From positions 471,586-535,585 of the forward strand of contig NW_026262744.1 in assembly GCF_021869535.1 (NCBI RefSeq): a DNA stretch of 64,000 nt, read 5' to 3'. A model generated the notes under the pieces. It saw nothing but the letters and a program-made list of their open reading frames with translations, made no database searches and was not told where the DNA came from. This document shows positions 43,222 to 57,400 of the stretch, piece by piece; the first letter of the stretch is position 1; each line of letters starts with the position of its first letter. The stretch is from Mytilus californianus (taxonomy: Eukaryota; Mollusca; Bivalvia; Mytilida; Mytilidae). The position numbers and the translations under genes are program-made.

Positions 43222-43490
43222 AGTCTCTCAAAGGGAGGCTAGGGGATTGAAATATGGTCACTTCCGACCGGCAGTCAATTCTTTGTCATAGTGGGCTGTT
43301 CGTCCGTTTGGCTTTCCGTGATGTATTAAAGAGCTGTCACGTCCGTTCAAATTGGAACGTTAAATTCGATGCCTCGTGTTAAGAGAGTGCCACACTTTTA
43401 TCACGTTAAGAACCATTGCAACCACTCTTTGGGGGGTCTGTAGATGGCATGTTGCAAGGCTATAATTTGGTTCCCATCAAGTATCCTTTG
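43222..43490 (+). mobile_element. SINE-like element copy 14 (old, 3' truncated)
   Basis: Clear but heavily changed head and middle (TATGGTCACTTCCGACCGGC, GATGCCTCGTGTTAAGAGAG, CATGTTGCAAGGCT). The most diverged copy in the window. Confidence 0.85.
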
Positions 43491-43799
43491 TTTGAATAAA
43501 ATTATAAATGCTTCTTCGCTAAAAACATTTTGTGCATACCACACATGCCCATTATCTAAGCTAAGTAATATACGTTTAACATTATTGACCCATTATGCAT
43601 TATTTCCTGATTCACACTCATCCTACATATCATTATATATAACACTAAGAATACAATTTCTCGTCCGTAATAGACGAATCCAATATTTTAATGTTTTTAT
43701 TGTACGAGATATCAATAAAGGGAATCTTCCCAACTCAGAATAAACCATTGCGGTAGCAGTGGATTTTTTAACAGTCAAAATAATTTTACAAAATTCTAT

Positions 43800-44565
43800 A
43801 TTTAGTTTTTCTATATCAGATGCATTATAAAACCCTATATTTCACTTCCATAAACAAAAGTGGTGATATATAGACATCAAAGAAATACATTTGTTTTGTA
43901 CATTTAAACACATATTTTTTTATTTTACCATACAGCATTGATAAACATGTTCGTCCTTTGGCAGCAATATTTAATTGAGTCGGATTTAACTTTGCAATAT
44001 AATGTAACATAACACCCAGATACAAATAATGATCAGCATCTTCAATAATTTCGCCATTATACAACCATTTTTCATCGCTTCTTAATTAACCACCGTTTCT
44101 GAAAACCACGACATTCGTTTTGCTTGTGTTTACAATAAGTTTCTACTTTTTACAATAATTATGTAGTGAATTCAACATATTTTTCAACCCATCAATAGTC
44201 TCTAAAAAATATAACAGTGTCATCTGCGCACATCAATAAAAACAACGAAAATTCTTTTATGTATACTGGCAGATATAAGCTATTAATAAACTCATTTTCA
44301 AAATCGTTTAAAACATTGAAATAAGTATGGGTGATAATGGTTCACCTTGTAATACTCCTTTTTCTACAGAAAATATGTCAGAAAATTCACCTTCAAGTTT
44401 TACACAGCTCATAGAATTATCATATAAAAATTTAATAACTGAAAAATCTAACCATAATACCACATTTTGCAAGCTTATAATATAAAAAAATTATGTTCAA
44501 GTTGTCAAAAGAACTTTTATAATCTATAAAACAACAATGAAGTTTTTTTCTTCAATCCCAAATAT
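43800..44565 (-). pseudogene. LINE reverse transcriptase fragment
   Basis: Minus strand, several frames. In order: FIDYKSSFDNLN (about 44555-44520; the block with the first catalytic Asp), EKGVLQGEPLSPILISMF (about 44380-44320), FLLMCADDTVIFF (about 44250-44215; the xADD catalytic box with Cys in place of the usual Tyr or Phe), TSKTNVVVFRNGG (about 44125-44085), then the open frame 44064-43825 with EDADHYLYLGVMLHY and AAKGRTCLSMLYGK. This is the palm and thumb of a non-LTR reverse transcriptase. Stops and frameshifts separate the pieces, so it is dead. Confidence 0.85.
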
Positions 44566-44959
44566 TTAGTAATAATTGATTGTAAAGCAAAAATAGCACA
44601 TAATTAAACCTTTCCTGAAGAAAAGAAAGTTTCTTCTCATATTTTATCTCAAAATTCTTTAACATAGATTTCTGTTTTTAAAAAAATGTGTTTTCATGAA
44701 TAATTTATGATGATTTGTGCAATTTAGCATGCCTTGTAGCTTGATAAAAGCACAATGACCCATACTTGTTGTTATTTTGAAAAAAAAACAAAGTAAAATT
44801 TTCATTTAGGTAGAGCAAACAAAAAAAAATATCCGAAGAAATATATACCGATGATCCACCTTAACCAATAAAAATTATTTGCAACATAAATCAATCAAAT
44901 TAGGTCCATCGTCTTCTAATTTTTTTTTACTGAGTACAACATCTTGCAAGAACTTGTTG

Positions 44960-45095
44960 GGTCCTCAATGCTCTTCAACGTTGTACTTGTTTGGCTTTTC
45001 AACTGTTTTGATATGAGCGTCACTGATTAGTCTTATGTAGACGAAACGCGCGTCTGGCGTATTAAATTACAATCCTGGTACCTTCGATAAATAAA
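44960..45095 (+). repeat. Mussel-type retroelement 3' tail
   Basis: CTCAATGCTCTTCAACGTTG, TTTTGATATGAGCGTCACTG, GACGAAACGCGCGTCTGGCG, AATCCTGGTACCTTCGATAA then an (AAT)n-like end. I recognise this as one of the most frequent mussel repeats. It is opposite in strand to the RT fragment next to it, so it is a separate insertion. Confidence 0.8.
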
Positions 45096-45451
45096 TAATA
45101 ATAAATAAAATAATATTCAAGAATATCAAAGCTACCCAATGAACTATAATCTTTTGAGGTAATCTGCCTGGCTTTACTGTCAAGCAGTATACCAGGATTC
45201 TAGGCAGAAGCATTATTAAATGCATTAATTATTTTTACACACTATGAAATGTGTTTTATGATATACCCTTTTGAGTATGTAATATTCAAGAGCTGCAAGC
45301 ATGTTAAATGTTTGCAATGGTTCAGCTATGGCTGAATGAATTTAGCAAATAGTTGGACAATTCAACTGAACTAAGATCAATTAAATACATTATAATCTTC
45401 ATTAAAGTTAATTTAAAAATCTAAATTCAAATGTATTTCTTCATATACAAA

Positions 45452-45516
45452 ATCGTCCTGAATATGCATGAAATAATTGCCACTGGACGTTAAGCAACCA
45501 TCAATCAATCAATCAA
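45452..45516 (+). mobile_element. SINE-like element copy 15 (65-bp 3' stub)
   Basis: Only the last 3' block (GTCCTGAATATGCATGAAAT ... GGACGTTAAGCAACCATC) and (AATC)n tail, between perfect 11-bp duplications TCATATACAAA (45441-45451 and 45517-45527). A 5'-truncated insertion fixes the orientation of the family and shows target-primed reverse transcription. Confidence 0.92.
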
Positions 45517-45837
45517 TCATATACAAATTATAGATCTTAAATTGTTTAAATGTGAATCATTGTTCAATTAAGAGTTGTCGACATATTGCTTTCTATATAT
45601 GGAGCCTTGGTTCCTTTTCTGCTACTTCTTTTAATCTGTACATCCTTACCCATGTATCAAAATGCATGCTAGAAATATAAAAAAAAACAATATAGACTAG
45701 TTAATTTTCATTAAACATTTGTAGATCATAGATTTAAAATGTTTACATTGAAATACAGGAAAACCAATGAATTTTAATGTCATATTAAATGATAACACTT
45801 GATAGGTGTGGTGTTACAAAGGTACTTTTATCCACAT

Positions 45838-46110
45838 ATCTGCTGTTTGGTTTCAGAGATGCACTGACAAACTATTGCAGTGGTGTATTAAGGCCAAAAT
45901 TCTAAGTTCAAAGGGTCATAATTCCTAGAATAACAATATGTTCAAAATTTTGTTTGCCATTATGCACATCTACTTAGAATGTCCTAATTATCTGCAAAGT
46001 TTGATGATATTCTGTTGTTTGGTTTTAGAGGCGTAGTATATTAGGCCAAAATTCTAAATTTAAAGGTTCATAACCTTTAGACATCTTCACAGTATGTTAA
46101 AATTATCCAC
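45838..46110 (+). repeat. Two diverged ~150-170-bp repeat units
   Basis: TCTGCTGTTTGGTTTCAGAG (45839) and TCTGTTGTTTGGTTTTAGAG (46010), and GGCCAAAATTCTAA at 45892 and 46043, mark two units. A type familiar from bivalve genomes. Confidence 0.6.
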
Positions 46111-46306
46111 ACAAATTCATAAAATAATGTTGTGTTGTTAAAGAGGAGTTGCTATGACAAGAACAACACTGACGGAGGAGTATAAAATATTTTACAAACC
46201 TGAATTATTGATAACATAAAATAAAATAATAGAGGTTAATACAAAGTCCCAACATTGCACATATTTTACCTGTCAAAGACGCAATAATTATTCATCTTAT
46301 GGTGCA

Positions 46307-46731
46307 TTTCCCCCCAAGGGTGACTGGGGAATAGAAGTATGGTCACCATTGGTCTTCCTCCGACCGGCAGTAAAACCCTTGCTAAAGTGGGGCGTCCGTT
46401 TGGCTGTGCGGGATGTACAAATTTGCAGCTACGTCTGGTCAGAATGGGGACGTTAAATCCGATGCCTCGTGTAAAGAGGGTGCCACGCTCTTTGCACGTA
46501 AAGAACCCTTGCAACAACTCTTTGAGGGGTCCGTAGGTGACCTGCTGCAAGGCTAAATTTCTGTCCCTATCCAAAATACCCTCATTTCCCGTGGCAGTCT
46601 AAATTTCTCCGACCTTAATCCTGGACGCCCCTATTACAGAATCTACCTATTGTATTTATTGTGAACTTGTTCTTGTCCTGAATATGCATGAAATATTTGC
46701 CACTGGACGTTAAGCAACCAACAATCAATCA
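46307..46731 (+). mobile_element. SINE-like element copy 16 (full length)
   Basis: Perfect 13-bp duplication ATCTTATGGTGCA (46294-46306 and 46732-46744). Subfamily with CCTGGACGCCCCTATTAC. Confidence 0.95.
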
Positions 46732-46984
46732 ATCTTATGGTGCAGACAATAAGGGAGTATTGTCTTTGAATTTTTACATCAGGATGCTTACAATGAAGGA
46801 TCAATTTCCATACCAGATTATTTTTCCATCTGCTGTTGTTACTCTATTCAGCCATTTTCTTTTCGTACATGAAAACAAAACAGTCAGTTAAAGTTTTTAT
46901 AAAAACATTTTTTTGCTGTTGTACTTATGTATCATATCCTTTGGTTTTCTATTATTCTAAATAGTTATAAAGTCCTAAAATAAA

Positions 46985-47460
46985 CATTTTGATATTTTTC
47001 AGAGGTTGTTTGCGAGTCAAACAGAAGCTAATGTTTCGAAATCTTACAAATCTCAAAATCATTCATTTTTGTATATATAAACAATATTTCATAGAAAATA
47101 CTTGTGTTCAATTTACATTACTCAAAGAAGGTGACATTATTTCATATAAACACACATTCTGGTATTTTGCAGAGATTTTTTGTAAGTTAAACAGATGCCA
47201 TATCGCCATTGTCTGGAAATATTGCAATTCTTAAAATCATTAACTTTCGTATAAAAAAACAACCTTTTCACCCAAAATACTTACCAAGTATTTATAGAAC
47301 TTGAAAGATGTCTGTAATATATTTAACAAATCATTCTTATAAGATATTGAGAAGAACTGGTGAGTAGTACCGAAGTTCAGGCCATACATGGTATAATTCT
47401 CAAAATCAGTGATTTTCATATAAAAAAATCAAGTTTTACCCCCCAAAAAAGTTGTCTGAT
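46985..47460 (+). repeat. Diverged ~170-bp tandem units
   Basis: TTTTTCAGAGGTTGTTTGCG (46996) and TTTTGCAGAGATTTTTTGTA (47164), with the following TCAAAATCATT, TTAAAATCATT and TCAAAATCAGT words about 168-178 bp apart, mark about 2.7 poor tandem units next to the satellite edge. Not visibly the same family as the satellite. Confidence 0.55.
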
Positions 47461-47684
47461 CCCAACATAAATTCAACACAGTCTTTTACTTCTATTAATA
47501 TAAATTGTGTTAAAATTTGGCAAAAATCTGAACAGTAGAACAGAAGTTGAATTCCAGTAACTCACTACAGAAGGAATTATGATATAAAAGGTTACATACA
47601 GAACTAAATTTACATATGCACATGCAGTGAAGCGCATGCGCATAGCACCAAAAAATTACCATATTTCAAATGCCCCGTTCCTAG

Positions 47685-47810
47685 GCTTAAATTACTGCCA
47701 ATGTGGATTATTTTCAAGAGAGAGCCAACAATGGTCTTTATCATACCTTGTCCTTTGACAACTTTTTTGATAATTGTATTTGATGTTACCTTAAATCGGT
47801 CATTTGATAA
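47685..47810 (+). repeat. Satellite edge, first copy of a junction duplicated 626 bp on
   Basis: Begins with non-satellite sequence (GCTTAAATTACTGCCAATGT ... CATACCTTGTCC), then enters the first A monomer. The same junction with its flank is repeated at 48311-48436. Confidence 0.85.
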
Positions 47811-48310
47811 AGATAATTTTCTTATATGTATTGACAATTGTATTATAAGTAAACAAACCGACCACAGCTTTATTTAAAAAAATGCTACATTTTTCAATTA
47901 ACTTTACCACTTTTTGGAAATTCATTCAGATGTTACCTTAAATCGACCATATTCTAAAGATAATTGTATAGACTGTAACACTAAACCTGCCATCGGTGTA
48001 TTGATAATTTTTACACATTTTACTGTAAATTAGACATTTTTTTTTATAATTGTATTTGATATTACCTTAAATCGGTCATTTGTTCCAGATCATTTTCTAA
48101 GATGTATTGACAGTTGTTGTAGATGTAAACATGAACCAACCACAGCTTTGTTGAAAATTTACATTTTCAGATAATTAAACCACTTTTTGTGTAATTGAAT
48201 TAGATGAAACCTTTAATCGACCATATTTTATAGATATTTGTGTTGAATTTACACCAAACCTGCCATCAGTGTATTGGTTATTTTTTAACATTTTGATGTA
48301 AATTTGACAA

Positions 48311-48436
48311 GCTTAAATTACTGCCAATGTGGATTATTTTCAAGAGAGAGCCAACAATGGTCTTTATCATACCTTGTCCTTTGACAACTTTTTTGATAAT
48401 TGTATTTGATGTTACCTTAAATCGGTCATTTGATAG
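48311..48436 (+). repeat. Second copy of the satellite-flank junction
   Basis: Same 126 bases as 47685-47810 with no difference seen up to the GATAAAG/GATAGAG word. Non-satellite flank is thus embedded inside the array, evidence for a tandem duplication across the array edge. Confidence 0.85.
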
Positions 48437-51400
48437 AGATAAATTTCTAATATGTATTGACAATTGTCTTAGAAATAAACTTGAACCAGCCAGACCTTGA
48501 TTAAAAAAATGCAACATTTTTCAGTGAATTATAGATATTTGTATAGAATGTACACTAAACCTGCCATCGGTGTATTGATAATTTGTGCACATTTTACTGT
48601 AAATTTGACAACTTTTGTGATGATTGTATTTAATGTTACCTTGAATCGGTCATTTGATCAAGATAATTTATCTAAGATGTATTGACAAGTGTATTACAAG
48701 TAAACTTAAACCAACCACAGCTTTATTAAAAAAAAATGCTACATTTTTCAGTTAAATTTACCACTTTTTGGATAAATTATTCAGATGTTACCTTAAATCG
48801 ACCATATTCTAAAGATAATTGTATAGACTGTAACCACAAACCTGCCATCGGTTTAAAAATAATTTTTCTACACTTGACTGTAAATTTGATACCTTTTTTG
48901 ATAATTGTAATTGATATTACTTTAAATCGGTCATTTGTTCCAGATCATTTTCTTAGATGTTCTGACAGTTGTATTAGTTGTAAATATGAGCCAACCACAG
49001 CTTTGTTGAAAATTTACATTTTCCAGTTAATTTAACCACTTTTTGTATAATTGAATTAGATGAAACCTTAAATCGACCATATTTTATAGCTATTTATATT
49101 GAATTTACATCAAACCTGCCATCGAAGTATTGATATTTTCCAAAATTTTACTGTAAATTTGACAACTTTTTTGATAATTGTATTTGATGTTACCTTGAAT
49201 CGGTCATTTGATAAAGATAATTTTCTTATATGTATTGACAATTGTATTATAAGTAAACATAAACCAACCACAGCTTTATTTAAAAAATGCTACATTTTTC
49301 AATTAATTTTACCACTTTTTGGATAATTCATTCAGATGTTACCTTAATTCGACCATATTCTAAACATAATTGTATAGACTGTAACACCAAACCTGCCATC
49401 GGTTTAATAATAATTTTTCTACACTTGACTGTCAATTTGACATCTTTTTTGATAATTTTAGAAATCGACCATATTTTATAGATATTTGTATAGTATGTAC
49501 CGCAAACCTGCCATATGTGTATTAACATGTTTTACACATTTTACTGTAAATTAGATAACTTTTATAATAATTGTATTTGATATTATCTTAAATCGGTCAT
49601 TTGTTCCAGATCATTTTCTAAGAATTTCTGGTAGTTGTAGTAGATGTAAACATGAACCAACCACAGCTTTGTTGAAAATTTACATTTTCAGTTAATTAAA
49701 CCACTTTTTGTGTAATCGAATTAGATGAAACCTTAAATCGACCATATTTTATAGATATTTGTATTGAATTTATACACCAAACCTGCCATCGAAGTATTGA
49801 TATTATTCCCACATTTTACTGTAAATTTGACAACTTTTTTGATAAATGTATTTGATGTTACCTTAAAGCGGTTATTTGATAAAGATAATTTTCTTATATG
49901 TATTGGCAATTGTATTATAAGTTAACTTAAACCAACCACAGCTTTATAAAAAAAAATGCTACATTTTTCAGTTAAATTTACCACTTTTTGGATAATTCAT
50001 TCAGATGTTACCTTTAATCGACCATATTCTAAAGATAATTGTATAGACTGTAACACCAAACCTGCCAACGGTTTAATAATAGCTTTTCTACACTTGACTG
50101 CAAATTTGACACCTTTTTTGATTATTTTAGAAATCAACCATATTTTATAGATATTTGTATAGTATGTACAGCAAGCCTGCCATCGGTGTATTGATAATTT
50201 TTACACATTTTACTGTTAATTAGACAACTTTTTTGATAATTGTATTTGATATTACTTTAAATCGGTCATTTGTTCCAGATCATTTTCTAAGATGTACTGA
50301 CAGCTGTTGTAGATGTAAACATGAACCAACCACAGCTTTGTTGAAAATTTACATTTTCAGTTAATTAAACCACTTTTTGTGTAATTGAATTAGATGAAAC
50401 CTTTAATCGACCATATTTTATTGATATTTGTGTTGAATTTACACCAAACCTGCCATCGGTGTATTGGTTATTTTTTAACATTTTGATGTAAATTTGACAA
50501 CTTTTTTGATAATTGTATTTGATGTTACCTTAAATCGGTCATTTGATCAAAACAATTTTCTTAGATGTATTGACAATTGTATTATAAGTAAACTGAAACC
50601 AACCACAGCTTTTGTAAAAAAATGCTACATTTTTCAGTTAAATTTACCACTTTTTGGATAATTTATTCAGATGTTACCTTAAATTGACCATATTCTAAAG
50701 ATGATTGTATAGACTGTAACACCAAACATGCCAACGGTTAAATAATAATTTTTTTACACTTGACTGTAACTTTGACACCTTTTTTGATAATTTTAGAAAT
50801 CGACCATATTTTACAGATTTTTGTATAGTATGTACAGCAAACCTGCCATCGGTGTATTGATAATTTTTACACATTTTCCTGTAAATTAGACAACTTTTTT
50901 AATAATTGTATTTGATATTACCTTAAATCGGTCATTTGTTCCAGATCATTTTCTAAATTGTACTGACAGTTGTAGTAGATGTTAACATGAACCAACCACA
51001 GCTTTGTTGAAAATTTACATTTTCAAGTTAATTAAACCTCTTTTTGTGTAATTGAATTAGAAGAAACCTTTAATCGACTATATTTTATAGATATTTGTAT
51101 TGAATTTACACCAAACCTGCCATCGAAGTATTGATAATTTTCCCACATTTTACTGTAAATTTGACAACTTTTTTGATAATTGTATTTGATATTACCTTAA
51201 ATCGGTCATTTGATAAAGATAATTTTCTTATATGTATTGACAATTGTATTATAAGTAAACAAACCGACCACAGCTTTATTTAAAAAAATGCTACATTTTT
51301 CAATTAACTTTACCACTTTTTGGAAATTCATTCAGATGTTACCTTAAATCGACCATATTCTAAAGATAATTGTATAGACTGTAACACTAAACCTGCCATC

Positions 51401-54400
51401 GGTGTATTGATAATTTTTACACATTTTACTGTAAATTAGACTTTTTTTTGTTAATTGTATTTGATATTACCTTACATCAGTCATTTGTTCCAGATCATTT
51501 TCTAAGATGTATTGACAGTAGTTGTAGATGTAAACATGAACCAACCACAGCTTTGTTGAAAATTTACATTTTCAGTTAATTAAACCACTTTTTGTGTAAT
51601 TGAATTAGATGAAACCTTTAATCGACCATATTTTATAGATATTTGTGTTGAATTTACACCAAACCTGCCATCGGTGTATTGGTTATTTTTTAACATTTTG
51701 ATGTAAATTTGACAACTTTTTTGATAATTGTATTTGATATTACCTTAAATCGGTCATTTGATAAAGATAATTTTCTTATATGTATTGACAATTGTATTAT
51801 AAGTAAACAAACCGACCACAGCTTTATTTAAAAAAATGCTACATTTTTCAATTAACTTTACCACTTTTTGGAAATTCAATCAGATGTTACCTTAAATCGA
51901 CCATATTCTAAAGATAATTGTATAGACTGTAACACTAAACCTGCCATCGGTGTATTGATAATTTTTTCACATTTTACTGTAAATTAGACATTTTTTTTGA
52001 TAATTGTATTTGATATTACCATAAATCGGTCATTTGTTCCAGATCATTTTCTAAGATGTATTGACAGTTGTTGTAGATGTAAACATGAACCAACCACAGC
52101 TTTGTTGAAAATTTACATTTTCAGTTAATTAAACCACTTTTTGTGTAATTGAATTAGATGAAACTTTTAATCGACGATATTTTATAGATATTTGTGTTGA
52201 ATTTACACCAAACCTGCCATCGGTGTATTGGTTATTTTTTAACATTTTGATGTAAATTTGACAACTTTTTTGATAATTGTATTTGATATTACCTTAAATC
52301 GGTCATTTGATAAAGATAATTTTCTTATATGTATTGACAATTGTATTATAAGTAAACAAACCGACCACAGCTTTATTTAAAAAAATGCTACATTTTTCAA
52401 TTAACTTTACCACTTTTTGGAAATTCATTCAGATGTTACCTTAAATCGACCATATTCTAAAGATAATTGTATAGACTGTAACACTAAACCTGCCATCGGT
52501 GTATTGATAATTTTTACACATTTTACTGTAAATTAGACATTTTTTTTGATAATTGTATTTGATATTACCTTAAATCGGTCATTTGTTCCAGATCATTTTC
52601 TAAGATGTATTGACAGTTGTTGTAGATGTAAACATGAACCAACCACAGCTTTGTTGAAAATTTACATTTTCAGATAATTAAACCACTTTTTGTGTAATTG
52701 AATTAGATGAAACCTTTAATCGACCATATTTTATAGATATTTGTGTTGAATTTACACCAAACCTGCCATCGGTGTATTGGTTATTTTTTAACATTTTGAT
52801 GTAAATTTGACAACTTTTATGATAATTGTATTTGATGTTACCTTAAATCGGTCATTTGATCAAAACAATTTTCTTAGATGTATTGACAATTGTATTATAA
52901 GTAAACTTAAACCAACCACAGCTTTATAAAAAAAAATGCTACATTTTTCAGTTAATTTTACCACTTTTTGGATAATTCATTCAGATGTTACCTTTAATCG
53001 ACCATATTCTAAAGATAAATGTATAGACTGTAACACCAAACCTGCCAACGGTTTAATAATAGCTTTTCTACAATTGACTGCAAATTTGACACCTTTTTTG
53101 ATTATTTTAGAAATCGACCATATTTTATAGATATTTGTATAGTATGTACAGCAAGCCTGCCATCGGTGTATTGATAATTTTTACACATTTTACTGTTAAT
53201 TAGACAACTTTTTTGATAATTGTATTTGATATTACCTCAAATCGGTCATTTGTTCCAGATCATTTTCTAAGATGTACTGACAGCTGTAGTAGATGTAAAC
53301 ATGAACCAACCACAGCTTTGTTGAAAATTTACATTTTCAGTAAATTAAACCACTTTTTGTGTAATTGATTTAGATGAAACCTTTAATCGACCATATTTTA
53401 TAGAAATTACTATTGAATTTACACCAAACCTGCCATCGAAGTATTGATAATTTTCCCACATTTTACTATAAATTTTACCACTTTTTTGATAATTGTATTT
53501 GATGTTACCTTAAATCGGTCATTTGATTAAGCTAATTTTCTCATATGTATTGACAATTGTATTATAAGTAAAAATAAACCAACCACAGCTTTATTTCAAA
53601 AATGCTACTTTTATCAGTTAATTTTACAACTTTTTGGATAATTCATTCAGATGTAACCTTAAATCGACCATATTCTAAAGATAATTGTATAGACTGTAAC
53701 ACCAAACCTGCCATCGGTTTAATAATATTTTTTCTACACTTGACTGTAAATTTGACATCTTTTTTGATAATTTTAGAAATCGACCATATTTTATAGATAT
53801 TTGTATTGAACTGACACCAAACCTGCCATCGAAGTATTGATAATTTTAACACATTTTACTGTAAATTTGACAACTTTCTTGATAATTGTATTTGATATTA
53901 CCTTAAATCGGTCATTTGATCAAGATAATTTTCTTATATGTTTTGACAATTGTATTATAAGTAAACTTAAACCGACCACAGCTTTATTTAAAAAAATGCT
54001 ACATTTTTCAATTAATTTTACCACTTTTTGGAAATTCATTCAGATGTTACCTTAAATCGACCATATTCTAAAGATAATTGTTTAAACTGTAACACTAAAC
54101 CTGCCATCGGTGTATTGATAATTTTTACACATTTTACTGTAAATTAGACATTTTTTTTTATAATTGTATTTGATATTACCTTAAATCGGTCATTTGTTCC
54201 AGATCATTTTCTAAGATGTATTGACAGTTGTTGTAGATGTAAACATGAACCAACCACAGCTTTGTTGAAAATTTACATTTTCAGTTAATTAAACCACTTT
54301 TTGTGTAATTGAATCAGATGAAACCTTTAATCGACCATATTTTATTGATATTTGTGTTGAATTTACACCAAACCTGCCATCGGTGTATTGGTTATTTTTT

Positions 54401-57400
54401 AACATTTTGATGTAAATTTGACAACTTTTTTGATAATTGTATTTGATGTTACCTTAAATCGGTCATTTGATCAAAACAATTTTCTTAGATGTATTGACAA
54501 TTGTATTATAAGTAAACTGAAACCAACCACAGCTTTATTAAAAAAATGCTACATTTTTCAGTTAAATTTACCACTTTTTGGATAATTTATTCAGATGTTA
54601 CCTTAAATTGACCATATTCTAAAGATGATTGTATAGACTGTAACACCAAACATGCCAACGGTTAAATAATAATTTTTCTACACTTGACTGTAACTTTGAC
54701 ACCTTTTTTGATAATTTTAGAAATCGACCATATTTTACAGATTTTTGTATAGTATGTACAGCAAACCTGCCATCGGTGTATTGATAATTTTTACACATTT
54801 TTCTGTAAATTAGACAACTTTTTTAATAATTGTATTTGATATTACCTTAAATCGGTCATTTGTTCCAGATCATTTTCTAAATTGTACTGACAGTTGTAGT
54901 AAATGTAAACATGAACCAACCACAGCTTTGTTGAAAATTTACATTTTCAAGTTAATTAAACCTTTTTTTGTGTAATTGAATTAGAAGAAACCTTTAATCG
55001 ACTATATTTTATAGATATTTGTATTGAATTTACACCAAACCTGCCATCGAAGTATTGATAATTTTCCCACATTTTACTGTAAATTTGACAACTTTTTTGA
55101 TAATTGTATTTGATATTACCTAAATCGGTCATTTGATAAAGATAATTTTCTTATATGTATTGACAATTGTATTATAAGTAAACAAACCGACCACAGCTTT
55201 ATTTAAAAAAATGCTACATTTTTCAATTAACTTTACCACTTTTTGGAAATTCATTCAGATGTTACCTTAAATCGACCATATTCTAAAGATAATTGTATAG
55301 ACTGTAACACTAAACCTGCCATCGGTGTATTGATAATTTTTACACATTTTACTGTAAATTAGACATTTTTTTTGTTAATTGTATTTGATATTACCTTACA
55401 TCAGTCATTTTGTTCCAGATCATTTTCTAAGATGTATTGACAGTTGTTGTAGATGTAAACATGAACCAACCACAGCTTTGTTGAAAATTTACATTTTCAG
55501 TTAATTAAACCACTTTTTGTGTAATTGAATTAGATGAAACCTTTAATCGACCATATTTTATAGATATTTGTGTTGAATTTACACCAAACCTGCCATCGGT
55601 GTATTGGTTATTTTTTAATATTTTGTGGTAAATTTGACAACTTTTTTGATAATTGTATTTGATGTTACCTTAAATCGGTCATTTGATCAAAACAATTTTC
55701 TTAGATGTATTGACAATTGTATTATAAGTAAACTTAAACCAACCACAGCTTTATTAAAAAAATGCTACATTTTTCAGTTAAATTTACCACTTTTTGGATA
55801 ATTTATTCAGATGTTACCTTAAATTGACCATATTCTAAAGATGATTGTATAGACTGTAACACCAATCATGCCAACGGTTAAATAATAATTTTTCTACACT
55901 TGACTGTAACTTTGACACCTTTTTTGATAATTTTAGAAATCGACTATATTTTACAGATTTTTGTATAGTATGTACAGCAAACCTGCCATCGGTGTATTGA
56001 TAATTTTTACACATTTTACTGTAAATTAGAAATTTTTTTGATAATTGTATTTGATATTACCTTAAATCGGTCATTTGTTCCAGATCATTTTCTAAGATGT
56101 ATTGACAGTTGTTGTAGATGTAAACATGAACCAACCACAGCTTTGTTGAAAATTTACATTTTCAGTTACTTAAACCACTTTGTGTGTAATTGAATTAGAT
56201 GAAACCTTTAATCGACCATATTTTATAGATATTTGTTCTGAATTTACACCCAACCTGCCATCGGTGTAGTGGTTATTTTTTAACATTTTGATGTAAATTT
56301 GACAATTTTTTTGATAATTGTATTTGATATTACCTTAAATCGGTCATTTTGATAAAGATAATTTTCTTATATGTATTGACAATTGGTATTATAAGTAAAC
56401 AAACCAACCACAGCTTTATTTAAAAAAATGCTACATTTTTCAATTAACTTTACCACTTTTTGGAAATTTATTCAGATGTAACCTTAAATTGACCATATTC
56501 TAAAGATGATTGTATAGACTGTAACACCAAACATGCCAACGGTTAAATAATAATTTTTCTACACTTGACTGTAACTTTGACACCTTTTTTGATAATTTTA
56601 GAAATCGACCATATTTTACAGATTTTTGTATAGTATGTACAGCAAACCTGCCATCGGTGTATTGATAATTTTTACACATTTTTCTGTAAATTAGACAACT
56701 TTTTTGATAATTGTATTTGATATTACCTTAAATCGGTCATTTGTTCCAGATCATTTTCTAAATTGTACTGACAGTTGTAGTAGATGTAAACATGAACCAA
56801 CCACAGCTTTGTTGAAAATTTACATTTTCCAGTTAATTAAACCTCTTTTTGTGTAATTGAATTAGAAGAAACCTTTAATCGACTATATTTTATAGATATT
56901 TGTATTGAATTTACACCAAACCTGCCATCGAAGTATTGATAATTTTCCCACATTTTACTGTAAATTTGACAACTTTTTTGATAATTGTATTTGATATTAC
57001 CTGAAATCGGTCATTTGATAAAGATAATTTTCTTATATGTATTGACAATTGTATTATAAGTAAACAAACCGACCACAGCTTTATTTAAAAAAGTGCTACA
57101 TTTTTCAATTAACTTTACCACTTTTTGGAAATTCATTCAGATGTTACCTTAAATCGACCATATTCTAAAGATAATTGTATAGACTGTAACACTAAACCTG
57201 CCATCGGTGTATTGATAATTTTTACACATTTTACTGTAAATTAGACATTTTTTTTGATAATTCTATTTGATATTACCTTAAATCGGTCATTTGTTCCAGA
57301 TTATTTTCTAAGATGTATTGACAGTTGTTGTAGATGTAAACATGAACCAACCACAGCTTTGTTGAAAATTTACATTTTCAGTTAATTAAACCACTTTTTG

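Noticed and set aside
49956..50150. Repeated ~64-codon frames in the satellite (MLHFSVKFTTFWIIHSDVTF...) at 49287, 49956, 52936 and 53602
   Set aside because: They follow satellite unit boundaries, are AT-driven, and exist only in some units. No coding signal beyond repetition.
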